Below, piece by piece: positions 11,179 through 22,280 of a stretch of 46,731 nucleotides of DNA. The stretch comes from Circinella umbellata (Eukaryota; Mucoromycota; Mucoromycetes; Mucorales; Lichtheimiaceae). The notes below the pieces were generated by a model that did no database searches, had not been told where the DNA came from, and worked only from the letters and a program-made list of their open reading frames with translations. The stretch is taken from the NCBI GenBank assembly GCA_025093555.1, contig JAIWNF010000127.1, forward strand, positions 1 through 46,731, written 5' to 3'. Numbering within the stretch: position 1 is the stretch's first letter; every line of letters begins with the position of its first letter. The position numbers and the translations under genes were made by a program.

Positions 11179-13300
11179 TTAGTCGTGAACACCTGGTTTA
11201 TGGTGAGAGAGGAACCTTTTTGATGTGAACTTTTCGACCAGTTTAAATGCTTCATTTCCATCCTTCATATCATTATATGCATAGATATAACGCCAACAAC
11301 GATTGTAGTATCTTCGAATTTCAATAGGTGTAGCATCTGGAGGAGATACTTGATCAAGAAAACCATCAAGGTTTTCTTGCAATGACTTAAATGAATAATC
11401 ACATTCTCGTCTTGCAATTCTTTTTGCACCACTCCAATACCTCTCTATCCAATTAGTTTCACAGTGATACTTGGGATAAAGAGTGTATAGGTTACCTGAT
11501 TTCATAAGAAGTTCCTCTAATGCTGTTTTTTGTGCAAGAAAATCGGGTTGATTTTCAAGCATATGAAATGGGCAGCAAGTATAATCCAAATTAGCCTCCT
11601 TATTACCACATTTTGCTTTCCAGTATTTCCCTTCTGCTTTATACTCGTCCCATTTACCAAAACCATGCTCTGTCAATATTGTTTCAAGTCCTTTTCGAAA
11701 CCAAGTACGCCATTCATTCTTGATTTCCAAATTATAAAAACTTTGGATTTTCTTTTTACCATCTGGACCAATATAGTATCCGGGTAAGATTACACGTTGA
11801 TTGATAGAGCTTAACTGTGTATCTTTCAAATTAAAACAAGTGGCACGTTTGGCACTAGGTGCATATGCGTTATGGTTGGATGACTGATCAAGAATAAATA
11901 GAGCTTGGCATCCTGGATGAAGTTTTTCAAATAATGGTACAACATCATCCTTTATTTGTTGATGCATATCTTTCCATGTCCAGTACCCATCACGATTGGT
12001 GCCTGCAAAAAAGAACTTTCGTGATTTCCAGTTTTTGATGCGCATAGTACCATGGCAAGGACACTGGAACTCACTGACCATAATTGAACCACCAGGAGAC
12101 TTGGTACAAATTGGATTTTCATTTTTAAGAAGCCACAAATTAGTTGGTGATTCATTACTGTAAAAGATGCTCTCATCCTGGGTAACCATAACGATTTGTT
12201 TTTGACCTTCTGGTAAGTCTGGTAGAGTCACCTTAGTAACATCATCTTCATTATATTTTTCCATAAAATGATTATATTCGACCATCTTGGAAGCCCACTC
12301 TTTTCTATATTGAACCACATCAGCACGTTCATGTCCATCATAATACACAGCTTTCTTATTGGCACGGTAGCTGTATCCCCATTCAACCATATAATTCCAA
12401 AGTACTGAAGCTGAAATATTGCCAGGAAGATTAAACATATTTGGAATAATAGTGTGATTTAGATATTTTAGCAATTCTGGAATGCCTCTTTTTTCCGGTT
12501 TTGTACTAATAATCCATTTTTGCGCTGCTTCTTTTACATCTTCATTACTTAAAAGAGAGGCTCGTTTAACATATTTTCCTTGCTGATGAACAGATATTTT
12601 GCCATAACGTAAATATTCCTGAGCATACGATCTAATGGCTCGAGCACGATAGTGGTTTGATGGAACAATCTAAGCTGTTTTTGCTGCTATTTGTGAACCT
12701 GTCATTATTGGAGTTCTTTTAATCAGCTCACCAAAATAAATATAGACACCAATATACTTTCGAAGTTCATAATCAATCATTCCTCTTTCATTGTCTTTTT
12801 TGATGTTCATAGATGGTACAACAATAGGTGTTAGTTGATCATAAGCCTCTTGAATAGACATTAAGGAAGGAAAGCTTTCAACCATTTCATGATTATCATG
12901 ATTATCATCATCACCATCTGTAGTATCAACTGCTTTTTTGAAGAAATCGGTAATTTGATGACTACCCTTCTTTTTTTTTTAATGCCTGTTTATGATGGTA
13001 ATATTTGAGAGTTCTACTAGTACCCCAATATTTTCCACGAGAAGATGTGGCTTCACTCTCTTTCCATTTAATAGGGAAGGAAGGTTTTGAATCTTCCTCT
13101 AGTACTTCTTCTAATTCAGGTGCTTCCTCTACTTCTAATCCTGCAAGAATTTCAAAATCGTCCTCTACTGAAATTTCTGAATTATTGGAGACATTGGTTA
13201 CATTATCTTCCTCTGTACGGGCAAGTTTTGTAAAACGGCCATTTGTTGAATTCTTCAATTGTTCTCGAACACGTTTTTGTTGTTTAGTCAAAGGACCCAT
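11179..13300 (-). pseudogene. TE2 transposase, one frameshift and one stop
   Basis: The protein begins MGPLTKQQKRVREQLKNST at 13300, as in TE3. The first frame stops at 12962 because the Lys-rich run after ALKK holds one extra A compared with TE3; translation continues one frame over (ITDFFKKAV). A TAG at 12670-12672 replaces the Trp codon seen in TE3 (KTVWITPSNHY). The remaining frame is open to 11179 with the catalytic Asp, Asp and Glu in place (VTQDES, LDQSSNH, NWIERYW). The element is probably mobilisable in trans by a TE3-type transposase, since its ends are intact. Confidence 0.85.
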
Positions 13301-14013
13301 AGTAATAATAAATAATAATAAAGTAAAATAAGAATGTAAAACTGTTATAAATAAAGTAGTTGAGAATCTTTATTTTTGAAATAAAATCACCACTCTTTTA
13401 TATCTTTGCTTATTTTATTTTATCTCATTATGGCTAAACTATTTTCATAAATATAGAATAAGATGACCTATTATATTTGATTATTACATCATTCTTTCTA
13501 GATCATTCTCTGAAACTATTTATAATAGTTATTACTATGTAATCTCCATTTTTCGATAATTTTCTTTTTTGTACGGATAATTAGTAATAATATATAGTTG
13601 TATTTGATTGGTTTTTTATTTATCCTTCGCAGAAGTAATGTTTTACCGATTAATTTTAAGTGGATGCATTATATATTTATTTGCTGACAAATAGTCACTG
13701 GCGGGTAATGTATTACCCACCAGCTATGTACTGTTACACACTGCTGTTCCTCTCTGATCTCCCTTATAATCCCTATGTCAAAATCTTAGCTTCACTTAGT
13801 AAATTTTCACATTCCGCCAAAACTTGGAAGGCTATGAACTCGATGAAAAATAAGTTTTTTGAAAAAAGAAAACGAGGGATAGATTTAGAATACAAAAATA
13901 AACACGTTCCATGTGCTTGAATATTGATTACGTAATGTCAAAAATATTTCATAGTGATCAAGTTTTTATGTCAGGATTCAAATTATTTTGACGGTTTAAG
14001 ACAGAATGCACCG
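13301..14013 (-). other. TE2 5' leader region
   Basis: Non-coding 713 bp between the start codon and the end of TE2. It is about 95 percent identical by eye to the 713-bp leader of TE3 (18238-18950). It contains the terminal repeat and presumably the promoter. Confidence 0.75.
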
Positions 14014-15950
14014 TACTCAAGTTCTATTTATTTTTTATACTACTTCAAGCATGGCATGCACAAAAGGTTCAAAAAGTCGTCCTGGAACTAAAAAACCTAG
14101 GCCAAAACCGAAAAAACTTGTCAATCAAGGAAGACTTCCCATAAATTGGATCTCAAAGAGTAGAGAGGAATGTTCATTTACAAGTAACTCTAATGTCTTA
14201 GCAAGTGACATCCCTATGTCAGCTCCAGCACTAGGTACAGATTCATTTTGACATATCAATTTCAACATGCTAATTCTAATAAGTAAATGTGAAATTTAAT
14301 CATGAAACAGATTCTATCCGCGATGATGCATCTCTTGGTGATCTCGGAGCTCTCGTTGATACCTCTGAGATTCTAGAAGAAGATATTTCACGTGCTTCAC
14401 CTAAGTCAAGAATAGTAGAGGGTATTATTGATGAAGAAGAATGGGTAACAGACGACGATCATTCCGATGATGAGGCCAATTTGAATGAGGATGAGGAAGA
14501 TATTAGTGATGATATCAGCGAAAATCAATCTGGATCATCAACAACTGCGGTGAAGAAAAAACAATTCCTTCACAAATATTTCCTCAGTATTCAAAGTAGA
14601 GTAGTTGAAGAGACAAAGGAAGATGATAGCAAACTTCCATCTGAATATCGGCGTGGAACTTTTTGGATATTGCCACCAGATCCATTCTTTGCTCTTCATA
14701 ATCCAACCACAGAAATACTTGCATTACATGAGGATGAAAGTTTTGACTACGATCCTGTAATGCTTTACTTACCTAAAGTGTTCCTATGGATTCCACATCT
14801 CCTAGTTGACGATAGACTCAAATGCACACATTTTAATTGCAGTGGTAAACTGAAATCTAATGGTTATCCTAAAGACCCTCCTACTCGTCGTGTCGTTGAT
14901 CTCAAAAGGTACTACACATATAAGCAATATACATTACCGTATCTAAAAATAATACCAATAACTTTTATTAGAAATTTTTACATAATGTCAAGCTTGTATA
15001 AGTGCAATAACAGACATTGCAAAAAAAGCTATAGTGGACATGATAGTCAAATAATCAGACAGTTACCACTACATTTACAACAAGAATTTCCTGCTTATCT
15101 CACTCATCCTTCTGGTATATCAAAAGATTTGGGTGATGTGTTTAGACCAGAAATACAAAATTCAGTTAGGCCACGACGCTTTCAAAAGATTTTACGAGAA
15201 CTACAAAAGTTGACACATGCACGATTAGAATTCCAATATCTAAATTATATCAATTCCCGCCGTGCAAACCCAACTATGCAAAAAACAATCAATCCACCTA
15301 AATTTAAGGAATTCTCATCATATAGTGACAAGGACGGCTATGCTGGATACACTCCAACAGCGCAATATTTGAGAGTTTTATACACAGCTATGATCAACGA
15401 AATGCGTCATTTGATCGACAAGCAAATGATGGTTTTAGAAGGGCGTGTTTTAAAGGGTGATCACACATTTAAAATAATTAAGCATCTTGGTCGAATTGGA
15501 GGATCACCTACCTTCCTTGCAGTCTACATAGTTTGTAATGAATTTGAGGAAATTAGAACGCAACTTCTCGTTCCAACAAAGTCATTGAATCATTTACAAT
15601 TCTTATTTGAAAAAATGCGTGAAGCATACACTATATATGGACATGATTATCCTGAAATCTTTTTCACTGATGATGTTATTAACGATCAGGGTTTCCTTAC
15701 AAGTATTTTTCCTTCTCTGAGTCGAGATGTTGCCCCACTGGATCCTGCTAACATTATTAATAATAACTGTAAATATCCTATCCTTTCTATTCCTGAAAAT
15801 GTCGCCACCAGTTTATTATCAACTTATAACGATATTCAGCGAGTATTTGAAATGTTGCTCAGAAATAAGCGTATGTGTATTTATCTATTATAATATTTTG
15901 ATATATAATTATAATTAGCTTTATTATCTTACTGACCAATATCTTATAAG

Positions 15951-16457
15951 CTTTTGTCGTGGGTTTCGATTGTGAGTGGCCGTGTGACAAATGATCTGGC
16001 GAGTAAGGAAAACTTGCTTTGATTCAAGTTGCTTGCTCCAAGAACATATGGTTATTACAAGTTAGCTCATTGTCCGAATTACCAAGTGCACTTGTAAGCT
16101 TCCTTGAAGATATAGAGATTAAAAAAGCTGGCCGGGCTGTAAATGGTGATTGCAAGAAAATCGAGAGAGATTTTCCTGGTATTCGTTGCCAAGGAATGTT
16201 AGAACTTGCAAGCTTTTGTAAGGAGAGAGATGCAATCGGTGATGCCAGGATGGGGCTTGAGGCCATCTGTAAAAAATTGTTATATAGATCACTGCCAAAG
16301 GATGAAGACATTCGAATAAGCAATTGGGTTTCGAATCATTTATCAGAGAATCAGATAATATATGCTGCTCGTGATGCATAGGCAGGGCTAGAGATTTTCA
16401 ACACTGCCCTTACTCAATACTTTCCTATCGGAAAGTTAGTCCTTAAGCCAGTTAAAG
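15951..16457 (+). other. DEDDy 3'-5' exonuclease domain within ExoT
   Basis: This exon and its continuation encode a WRN/RNase D-like exonuclease domain. ExoI is VVGFDCEWP (Asp, Glu), ExoII is VNGDCKKIE (Asp), ExoIII is IIYAARDA (Tyr, Asp). LALIQVA between ExoI and ExoII is also typical. All five catalytic positions remain despite stops at 15992, 16004 and 16379. The following exon (GIHVSLYWLYPNN...FGNTPFNVVVNLKDL) is a linker region. Such domains remove nucleotides from DNA 3' ends; a role in trimming transposition intermediates is an inference. Confidence 0.85.
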
Positions 16458-18237
16458 GTATGTATATATTGAGCTCTATCAATATCATAAATAACAATGG
16501 ATAATAGCTATATTAATCAAATTTTTGTCAGGTATTCATGTTTCCTTGTACTGGTTGTACCCAAACAACCTCTATGAAGCTGTAGCTTATGGAGAGGTAG
16601 CATTGCAATTAGCGACGTTCGACACTATTAAAGTAGCAAAGGGACGCGTTATTATTACCATAAAAAAGATATCAAAACCAGCTGCATACTTAAAACTGTA
16701 TAAAAAATCATTGAATGATTTTGGCAATACACCTTTTAATGTCGTTGTCAACCTGAAAGATCTTCGTACTTACAAAGCTGTTGACATTCAACAAACGTCC
16801 ATAAATAATGATAATGCTTTTGTTAATGCTGGAAGCCAAGCAGATGTGATTGGTATGTCTTGTATGTTCTATTCATGAATATAGTAGTTTTTTTCTGGTA
16901 TTTGCTTAGCATAACTAAAAACATTTCTAGCTCCCGATAATAACAATGACGTTTTGAATGATTTAATCACTGCAGAAAGCAGTAAGGAAGATACAGACTA
17001 TGATGATGACGAGTCTGTCTTGACTGATAATAACAGTGACAATGGCACTGACAATAATAGTAGCAATTAAGATAGTGGCGTTTTAACTCGACCACCAATT
17101 CCAGACATACCGATACCATTAACATCTCCAACTTCTGAAGCCAGTATTACTACATCTTCTATCCCTTCCCGTGTTTTAAAGGATGCATTCCATCTTATGA
17201 ATATGATTCGTGTTCTAAGACGACATGGGCTAGCAAATGAGTTTGCAAGGAAGCTGCATGACGCAATATTTATAGTTGATAAAGACGATGAAGAACTTGT
17301 TAAAGACTTTTTGAAGACCCAAGACAAAACATGGGATATGGTGATGCTTCAAAATCCATCGTGGATTCTTCGCCGAGTAAAAAGTATGTTATATTTCTTT
17401 TTTTTTTCTTGTTCTTTAAAAAAAGATGACGATTTTGGTGAAAATAATGACAGTTATTATTATGTTATAAAAGGAGTTATACCACCTCCCAGTGAATTAT
17501 ATCCAGTTGTAAAGCAATTATTTGATGAGTATGGTATTATGAGATGTGCAAAAACTGGAAGAACACTTTTCGATCAAGAAGCATATCGCCAAGCTGAAAA
17601 TGTGCTGAAATGTATTGCTCGTGGACATGTATCCGATCCTCCTGGCATTTCATTTTATTTCAAGATTGGTAGTGATAAAAATAACTTGCCGTTATATCGT
17701 TGCAGTCGTGGTACAAACTCTCTCGAAGGAGGGGTTCACCAAAACATTATACGCAAGTTTATTTCTTTTGGTGCAAGTCTGGAGCTAGCAGACACTGTAT
17801 TATCAGATTATAGACTTAGACATAACATCGATGTAAGTAATGGTGTAAAATTATTATTATCAGTATAAGAAACATTTTATAACTTTACTACTGGACCAGG
17901 TTGGATCATTTAATAGGCACGGTCGAGTACATGACGGCCACTATGAGCCATGGCTCACACAACATATATTGGATTTGAGAGCATCATTCGACATGGAGCA
18001 TTCTTATAATAGGCCAGGTGTATATCAAAATGCTGTTTTTTTCGAGTCATCTAAAGAAGTGTTTGGAATTTCACCACTGCCACATAAACGTGCTACAGAC
18101 CTTGGAATCGATTTAGCTCCAAATGAAGAAATGCATAATGATAGTATTAATATTTCTGCATTTATTACATCATCATTACAAAAATCTGCATTACTAACTA
18201 TATCACAATCTACATTACAAATAAAAGATGCTCAATA

Positions 18238-18950
18238 CGGTGCATTCTGTCTTAAACCGTCAAAATAATTTGAATTCTTACGTAAAAACTTGATCACTAT
18301 GAAATATTTTTGACATTGAGTAATCAATATTCTGGCACATGGAACGTGTTTATTTTTGTATTCTAAATCTATCCCTCATTTTCTTTTTTAAAAAAACTTA
18401 TTTTTCATCAAGTTTATAGCCTTCAAAGTTTTGGCGGAATGTGAAAATTTACTAAGTGAAGCTAAGATTTCGATATAGGGATTATAAGGGAGATCAGAGA
18501 GGAAAAGCAGTGTGTAACAGTACATAGCTGATGGGTAATAAATTACCCGTCAGTGCCTATTTGTCAGCAAATAAATATATAATCCATCCACTTAAAATTA
18601 ATCGGTAAAACATTATTTCTGTCAACGATAAATAAAAAACCAATCAAATACAACTATATATTATTACTAATTATCCGGACAAAAAAGAAAATTATAGAAA
18701 AATGGAGATTACGTAGTAATAACTGTTATAAATAGTTTCAGAGAATGATCTAGAAAGAATGATGTAATAATCAAATATAATAGGTAATCTTATTCTACAT
18801 TTATGAAAATAGTTTAGCCATAATGAGATAAAATAAAATAAGCGAAGGTATAAAAGAGTGGTGATTTTATTTTAAAGATAAAAATTCTCAACTACTTTAC
18901 TTATAACAGTTTTACATTCTTATTTTATTTTATTATTATTTATTATTACT
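18238..18950 (+). other. TE3 5' leader region
   Basis: Non-coding 713 bp from the element end to the start codon, matching the TE2 leader. It presumably holds the promoter; AT-rich words near 18900-18950 precede the ATG but no clear TATA position is claimed. Confidence 0.7.
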
Positions 18951-21080
18951 ATGGGTCCTTTGACTAAACAACAAAAACGTGTTCGAGAACAATTGAGGAA
19001 TTCAACAAATGATCGTTTCACAAAACTTGTCTGTACAGAAGAAAATAATGAACATGAGATTTTGGATGATTCTGAAACCACAGTAGAGGATGATTTTGAG
19101 ATTCTTGCTGCATTAGAAGTATCTGAAGCAATCGAACCAGCTGAAGTTATAAGAGATAATACAAAACCTATTTATCCTATAAAATGGAATGAAAGTGAAG
19201 CAAGTTCTTCTCATGGAAAATATTGGGGCAATAGTAAAAATATTAAATACTATCGTGAAGAGCAAGCGTTAAAGAAAAAGAAGGGTAGCCATGAGATCAC
19301 TGACTTCTTTAAAAAAGCAGTTATGGATAAGAATCTTGAAGATAATGAAGATAATGGTGAATTAGAGACTCCTTCCCCTTTGATGACTATTCAAGAAGCA
19401 TATGATCAACTAACATCCATAGTAGCACCTATTATGAATGTTAAAAAAGATGATGAAAGGGCAATGCGTGATTACGAACTTAGAAAGTATTCTGGTGTTC
19501 ATGCGTATTTTGGTGAACTTCTTAGAAAAACCCCAGTAATGAAAGCATCTCAAATAGCAGCAAAAACAGTATGGATTACTCCATCAAACCATTACCGTGC
19601 TCGCGCTATTAGATCCTATGCAAATGAATACCTCCGTTATGGTAAAATCTCACCACATCAGCGAGGAAAGTATATCAAACGCGTTTCACTTTTAAGTAAT
19701 GAGGATATAAAAGAAGCAGCACAAAAATGGATTGTTACTACTAAAGTCGAAAAACAAGGTATCCCGGAATTACTCAAATATCTAAACTATACTGTTGTAC
19801 CAAGTATATTTAATCTTCCTGGAAATATATCAGCTTCAGTACTTTGGAACTATATGGTTGAATGGGGGTATAGCTACCGCACAAATAAGAAGATTCTATA
19901 TTATGATGGACATGAACGTGCTGATGTTGTTGAATATAGAAAAGAATGGGCATCTAAGATGGTTCAATACAGCCATTTTATGGAAACATATGATGAAAAT
20001 GATGTGACTAAAGTCACTCCACCAATTTTACCAGAAGGTCAAAAGCAGGTAGTTATGGTTACTCAGGATGAAAGCACATTTTACAGCAATGAGTCGCCAG
20101 CTAATCTCTGGCTCCTTAAAGATGAAAACCCAATCCGAAATAAGTCCCCTGGTGGATCAATAATGGTTAGCGAATTTCAGTGTCCTTGCCATGGAACAAT
20201 GCGAATTAAAAATTGGAAATCACGGAAGTTGTTTTTTGCTGGTACCAATCATGATGGATATTGGACGTGGAAAGACATGCGTGAACAACTAGAAGATGAT
20301 GTGATCCCACTATTCGAAAGACTCCATCCTGGGTGCCAAGCTTTGTTTTTACTTGATCAATCATCTAATCATAATGCTTATGCACCTAGCGCCAAGCGTG
20401 TAAATAGCTTTAATTTAAAGGACACAAGATTGGATTCAATAAACCAACGTGTAATTCTACCTGGCTACTATATTGGAACAGATGGTAAAAGAAAAACTCA
20501 AAACTTTTATACTTTAGAAATCAAGAATGAAGGAAAGAAAAATGAACGACGCATTTGGTATCGAAAAGGAGTAGAAACAATTTTGAAAGAACGAGGTCTT
20601 GGAAAATGGGATGAATATAAAGCACAAGGAAAGTACTGGAAAGCCAAATGTGGTAACAAGGAACCTAATTCTGATCATTCTTGTTGTCCATACCACATGC
20701 TTGAGAATCAGCCTGATTTTCGTGCTCAAAAAACTGCATTGGAAGAACTAGTAACAAAGTCTGGCCACTTATATGCACTCTATCCAAAGTACCATTGTAA
20801 AACCAATTGGATAGAGAGGTATTGGAGCGCAGCTAAAAGAATAGCAAGAAGGGAATGTGATTATTCTTTTAAAGCATTGCAAGAAAACCTTGATGGTTTT
20901 CTTGATCAAGTTTCTCCACAAAATACCACACCTGTTGAAATAAGACGATACTATAATCGCTGTTGGCGTTATATTCGTGCATATAATGATATGAAAGATG
21001 GAAACGAAGCGTTTACACTTGTAGAAAAATTTACTTCAAAAAGATATCTTTCTCACCGCAAACCAGGTGTCCATGATTAA
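18951..21080 (+). CDS. Tc1/mariner-like DDE transposase, intact (709 aa)
   Basis: A single uninterrupted reading frame starting MGPLTKQQKRVREQ and ending RKPGVHD. The first 150 residues are charged and acidic. Residues 205-330 include helical DNA-binding-like sequence (HYRARAIRSYANEYLRYGK; NISASVLWNYMVEWGYSYR). Catalytic triad: Asp373 in VTQDESTFY, Asp469 in FLLDQSSNHNAY and Glu622 in NWIERYW. A Cys/His group (Cys567, Cys578, Cys579, His582) lies between the last two. The family is a fungal DDE endonuclease group related to IS630/Tc1/mariner, consistent with the TA target sites. It acts in the nucleus, cutting at the element ends. Intact ends and gene make TE3 a candidate autonomous element. 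Confidence 0.92.
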   Translation: MGPLTKQQKRVREQLRNSTNDRFTKLVCTEENNEHEILDDSETTVEDDFEILAALEVSEAIEPAEVIRDNTKPIYPIKWNESEASSSHGKYWGNSKNIKYYREEQALKKKKGSHEITDFFKKAVMDKNLEDNEDNGELETPSPLMTIQEAYDQLTSIVAPIMNVKKDDERAMRDYELRKYSGVHAYFGELLRKTPVMKASQIAAKTVWITPSNHYRARAIRSYANEYLRYGKISPHQRGKYIKRVSLLSNEDIKEAAQKWIVTTKVEKQGIPELLKYLNYTVVPSIFNLPGNISASVLWNYMVEWGYSYRTNKKILYYDGHERADVVEYRKEWASKMVQYSHFMETYDENDVTKVTPPILPEGQKQVVMVTQDESTFYSNESPANLWLLKDENPIRNKSPGGSIMVSEFQCPCHGTMRIKNWKSRKLFFAGTNHDGYWTWKDMREQLEDDVIPLFERLHPGCQALFLLDQSSNHNAYAPSAKRVNSFNLKDTRLDSINQRVILPGYYIGTDGKRKTQNFYTLEIKNEGKKNERRIWYRKGVETILKERGLGKWDEYKAQGKYWKAKCGNKEPNSDHSCCPYHMLENQPDFRAQKTALEELVTKSGHLYALYPKYHCKTNWIERYWSAAKRIARRECDYSFKALQENLDGFLDQVSPQNTTPVEIRRYYNRCWRYIRAYNDMKDGNEAFTLVEKFTSKRYLSHRKPGVHD

Positions 21081-21372
21081 TATGCTTTTTTTTTTCTTTT
21101 TCTTTAGATCTTTTTATTATTTATATTTTCTTTTTGCATAATATTTTATTTTACTTTTTTATTTCTTTTTACATTATATAAATATTCATTTTTTATTTCC
21201 CTCAAATTTTTTAATAAAACAATGAAAGTAACTTAAGCTTTTCTGACCATTATATTATTATACATATGCTGAATACGGGCGTAATACCTTTAACTGTGGA
21301 TGTAATATTATCTGACGGGATTTAAAATATTTTCAATTTTCGAAAATTGACGGTTTAAGACAGAATGCACCG
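21081..21372 (+). other. TE3 3' untranslated region and end
   Basis: T-rich sequence after the stop codon, ending in the inverted repeat GACGGTTTAAGACAGAATGC then ACCG. Confidence 0.75.
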
Positions 21373-22245
21373 TATCACTTTATAGCAAAAAAGCAACAGA
21401 CTAAATATCCAATTTTGCCAGTTCATACAAAGGAAGAACGAGATCTTTTCAGAGATATGGTAGAAGAAAAATATAAAGACTGTAGACCTGATTATATGGC
21501 ATTTGCAAAGGTGTGGTCCAAACATGCTGACGGTAAACATATTTATTACAAAACTCCAGAACATTTGAAAACATATTATGGTCAATACATACAGCTTAGA
21601 AATACTACAGTATCCAAAGAAATAAATATAACGCAAAGAGAAAGAATGATGGAAGTACTGTCAGATATAAGTCGAAAACGGTTAGCCCCTGCTGCTCGCG
21701 AGCCAAGTCAAAATAAAGTTCCTAGATACCATCAAGCCCATATTTCACAGTTGTCTTCCGTTGCTACTAATAATCTCGAAACAACACCTACTACTCCACT
21801 AAGTTACAATAATACTTCTTTTTTTTCATTATATGAACCGTCTTCTACACTACAGCAACCAGTTATTATATGGAATCAAAATGCTGTATCTACTCCGTCA
21901 ACTTCATCAACAGCAATTTCTTTACAACCTAGTTCTAGTCTTTCAAATATGCCATTGGATGTAGATAATAATAATAATAATAGTAGTAGTAGTTCTCAAC
22001 AGCAGCCACAACAGCTAACAGTATCATCTTGTGGACTTCGAGCAGCGCCTGAGTCTTCACAAGCACCTCTATTTCGTGTATCAAACATTGTATTACTGAA
22101 ATATCGTGGTCGAAATAAAAAACAGTAGAATATGTATCAAAACAGCATAAAATTAAGCAAAATATTCTAAAAAGATCTCTTTTACCACATTTTATACAAT
22201 AAAAGACCCCTATTTTCATTTTCTTTCCAACAAAGAATAGTAATC

Positions 22246-22280
22246 TTTTGATGTAGCTTCCTGCGGAAGCCACATCAAAA
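22246..22280. repeat. 16-bp hairpin near ExoT right end
   Basis: TTTTGATGTAGCTTCC at 22246-22261 pairs with GGAAGCCACATCAAAA at 22265-22280 around a TGC loop, with one mismatch. It lies 118 bp past the ExoT stop codon and 24 bp before the terminal repeat. It could be a transcription terminator-like or subterminal structural element. Confidence 0.85.

Larger units (their letters stand above)
8960..12645. repeat. Near-perfect 1.74-kb inverted repeat (TE1/TE2)
   Basis: The arm 8960-10696 is repeated in reverse at about 10909-12645. The 212-bp centre consists of the ExoT left end and the terminal repeat of TE2. The two translated arms differ by one residue (Thr in one DEST motif, Ile in the other, a C-to-T change). 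It results from two copies of one family in opposite orientation. Confidence 0.9.
10873..14013 (-). mobile_element. TE2: Tc1/mariner-like element in the ExoT leader
   Basis: A complete 3141-bp element on the minus strand. Its inverted ends read CAGTGCATTCTGACTTAAAC at 10873 and, inward from 14013, CGGTGCATTCTGTCTTAAAC. It is flanked by TA at 10871-10872 and 14014-14015, the target duplication of the Tc1/mariner superfamily. It lies 37 bp upstream of the ExoT start codon, separating the gene from 176 bp of ExoT left end. Confidence 0.9.
18238..21372 (+). mobile_element. TE3: complete Tc1/mariner-like element inside ExoT exon
   Basis: Inverted ends begin CGGTGCATTCTGTCTTAAAC at 18238 and match in reverse at 21372. 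The flanks are TA at 18236-18237 and 21373-21374. The 3135-bp element has one intact gene. Removing the element and one TA rejoins the ExoT codons in frame (DAQ-TAT-CAC). It is the same family as TE1/TE2 but more diverged. Confidence 0.93.
14051..22128 (+). pseudogene. ExoT transposase with embedded 3'-5' exonuclease domain
   Basis: Exons: 14051-14234, 14311-15870, 15951-16457, 16532-16852, 16931-17383, 17426-17832, 17900-18237 joined to 21375-22128 across TE3. All phases agree, giving 1507 codons. Order: basic N-terminus; acidic region; a Cys-containing domain resembling DUF6729 (FWILPPDPF, PKVFLWIPHLL, then CxxxxC); transposase Asp in LKGDHTFK; Asp in FFTDDVINDQGF; the exonuclease domain; FHLMNMIRVLRRHGLANEF; Glu in CSRGTNSLEGGVHQN; RHGRVHDGHYEPWL; and a C-terminal region starting PVHTKEERDLF. 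Four in-frame stops (TGA 15992, TAA 16004, TAG 16379, TAA 17068) but no frameshift are seen; three of them are in the exonuclease exon. DNA cutting and transposition of ExoT is inferred from the catalytic residues and from the element ends. Confidence 0.82.

Noticed and set aside
8960..12645. Large palindrome as an assembly artefact
   Set aside because: The arms have different outer flanks, at least one base difference, and the centre is explained by the ExoT end plus the TE2 terminal repeat with its TA duplication.
13660..13920. 86-aa frame in the TE2 leader
   Set aside because: The matching TE3 leader does not keep the frame, so it is not a gene.
14235..14310. Separate small protein at 14006-14251
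   Set aside because: A GT-AG intron with good branch site joins it in frame to the next exon; it is the ExoT N-terminus, and the ATG at 14006 lies in the TE2 end.
13960..18290. TE2-gene-TE3 as a composite transposon moving the ExoT gene
   Set aside because: TE3 is inserted inside the last exon and TE2 in the leader, each with its own TA duplication, and the true ExoT ends lie outside both.
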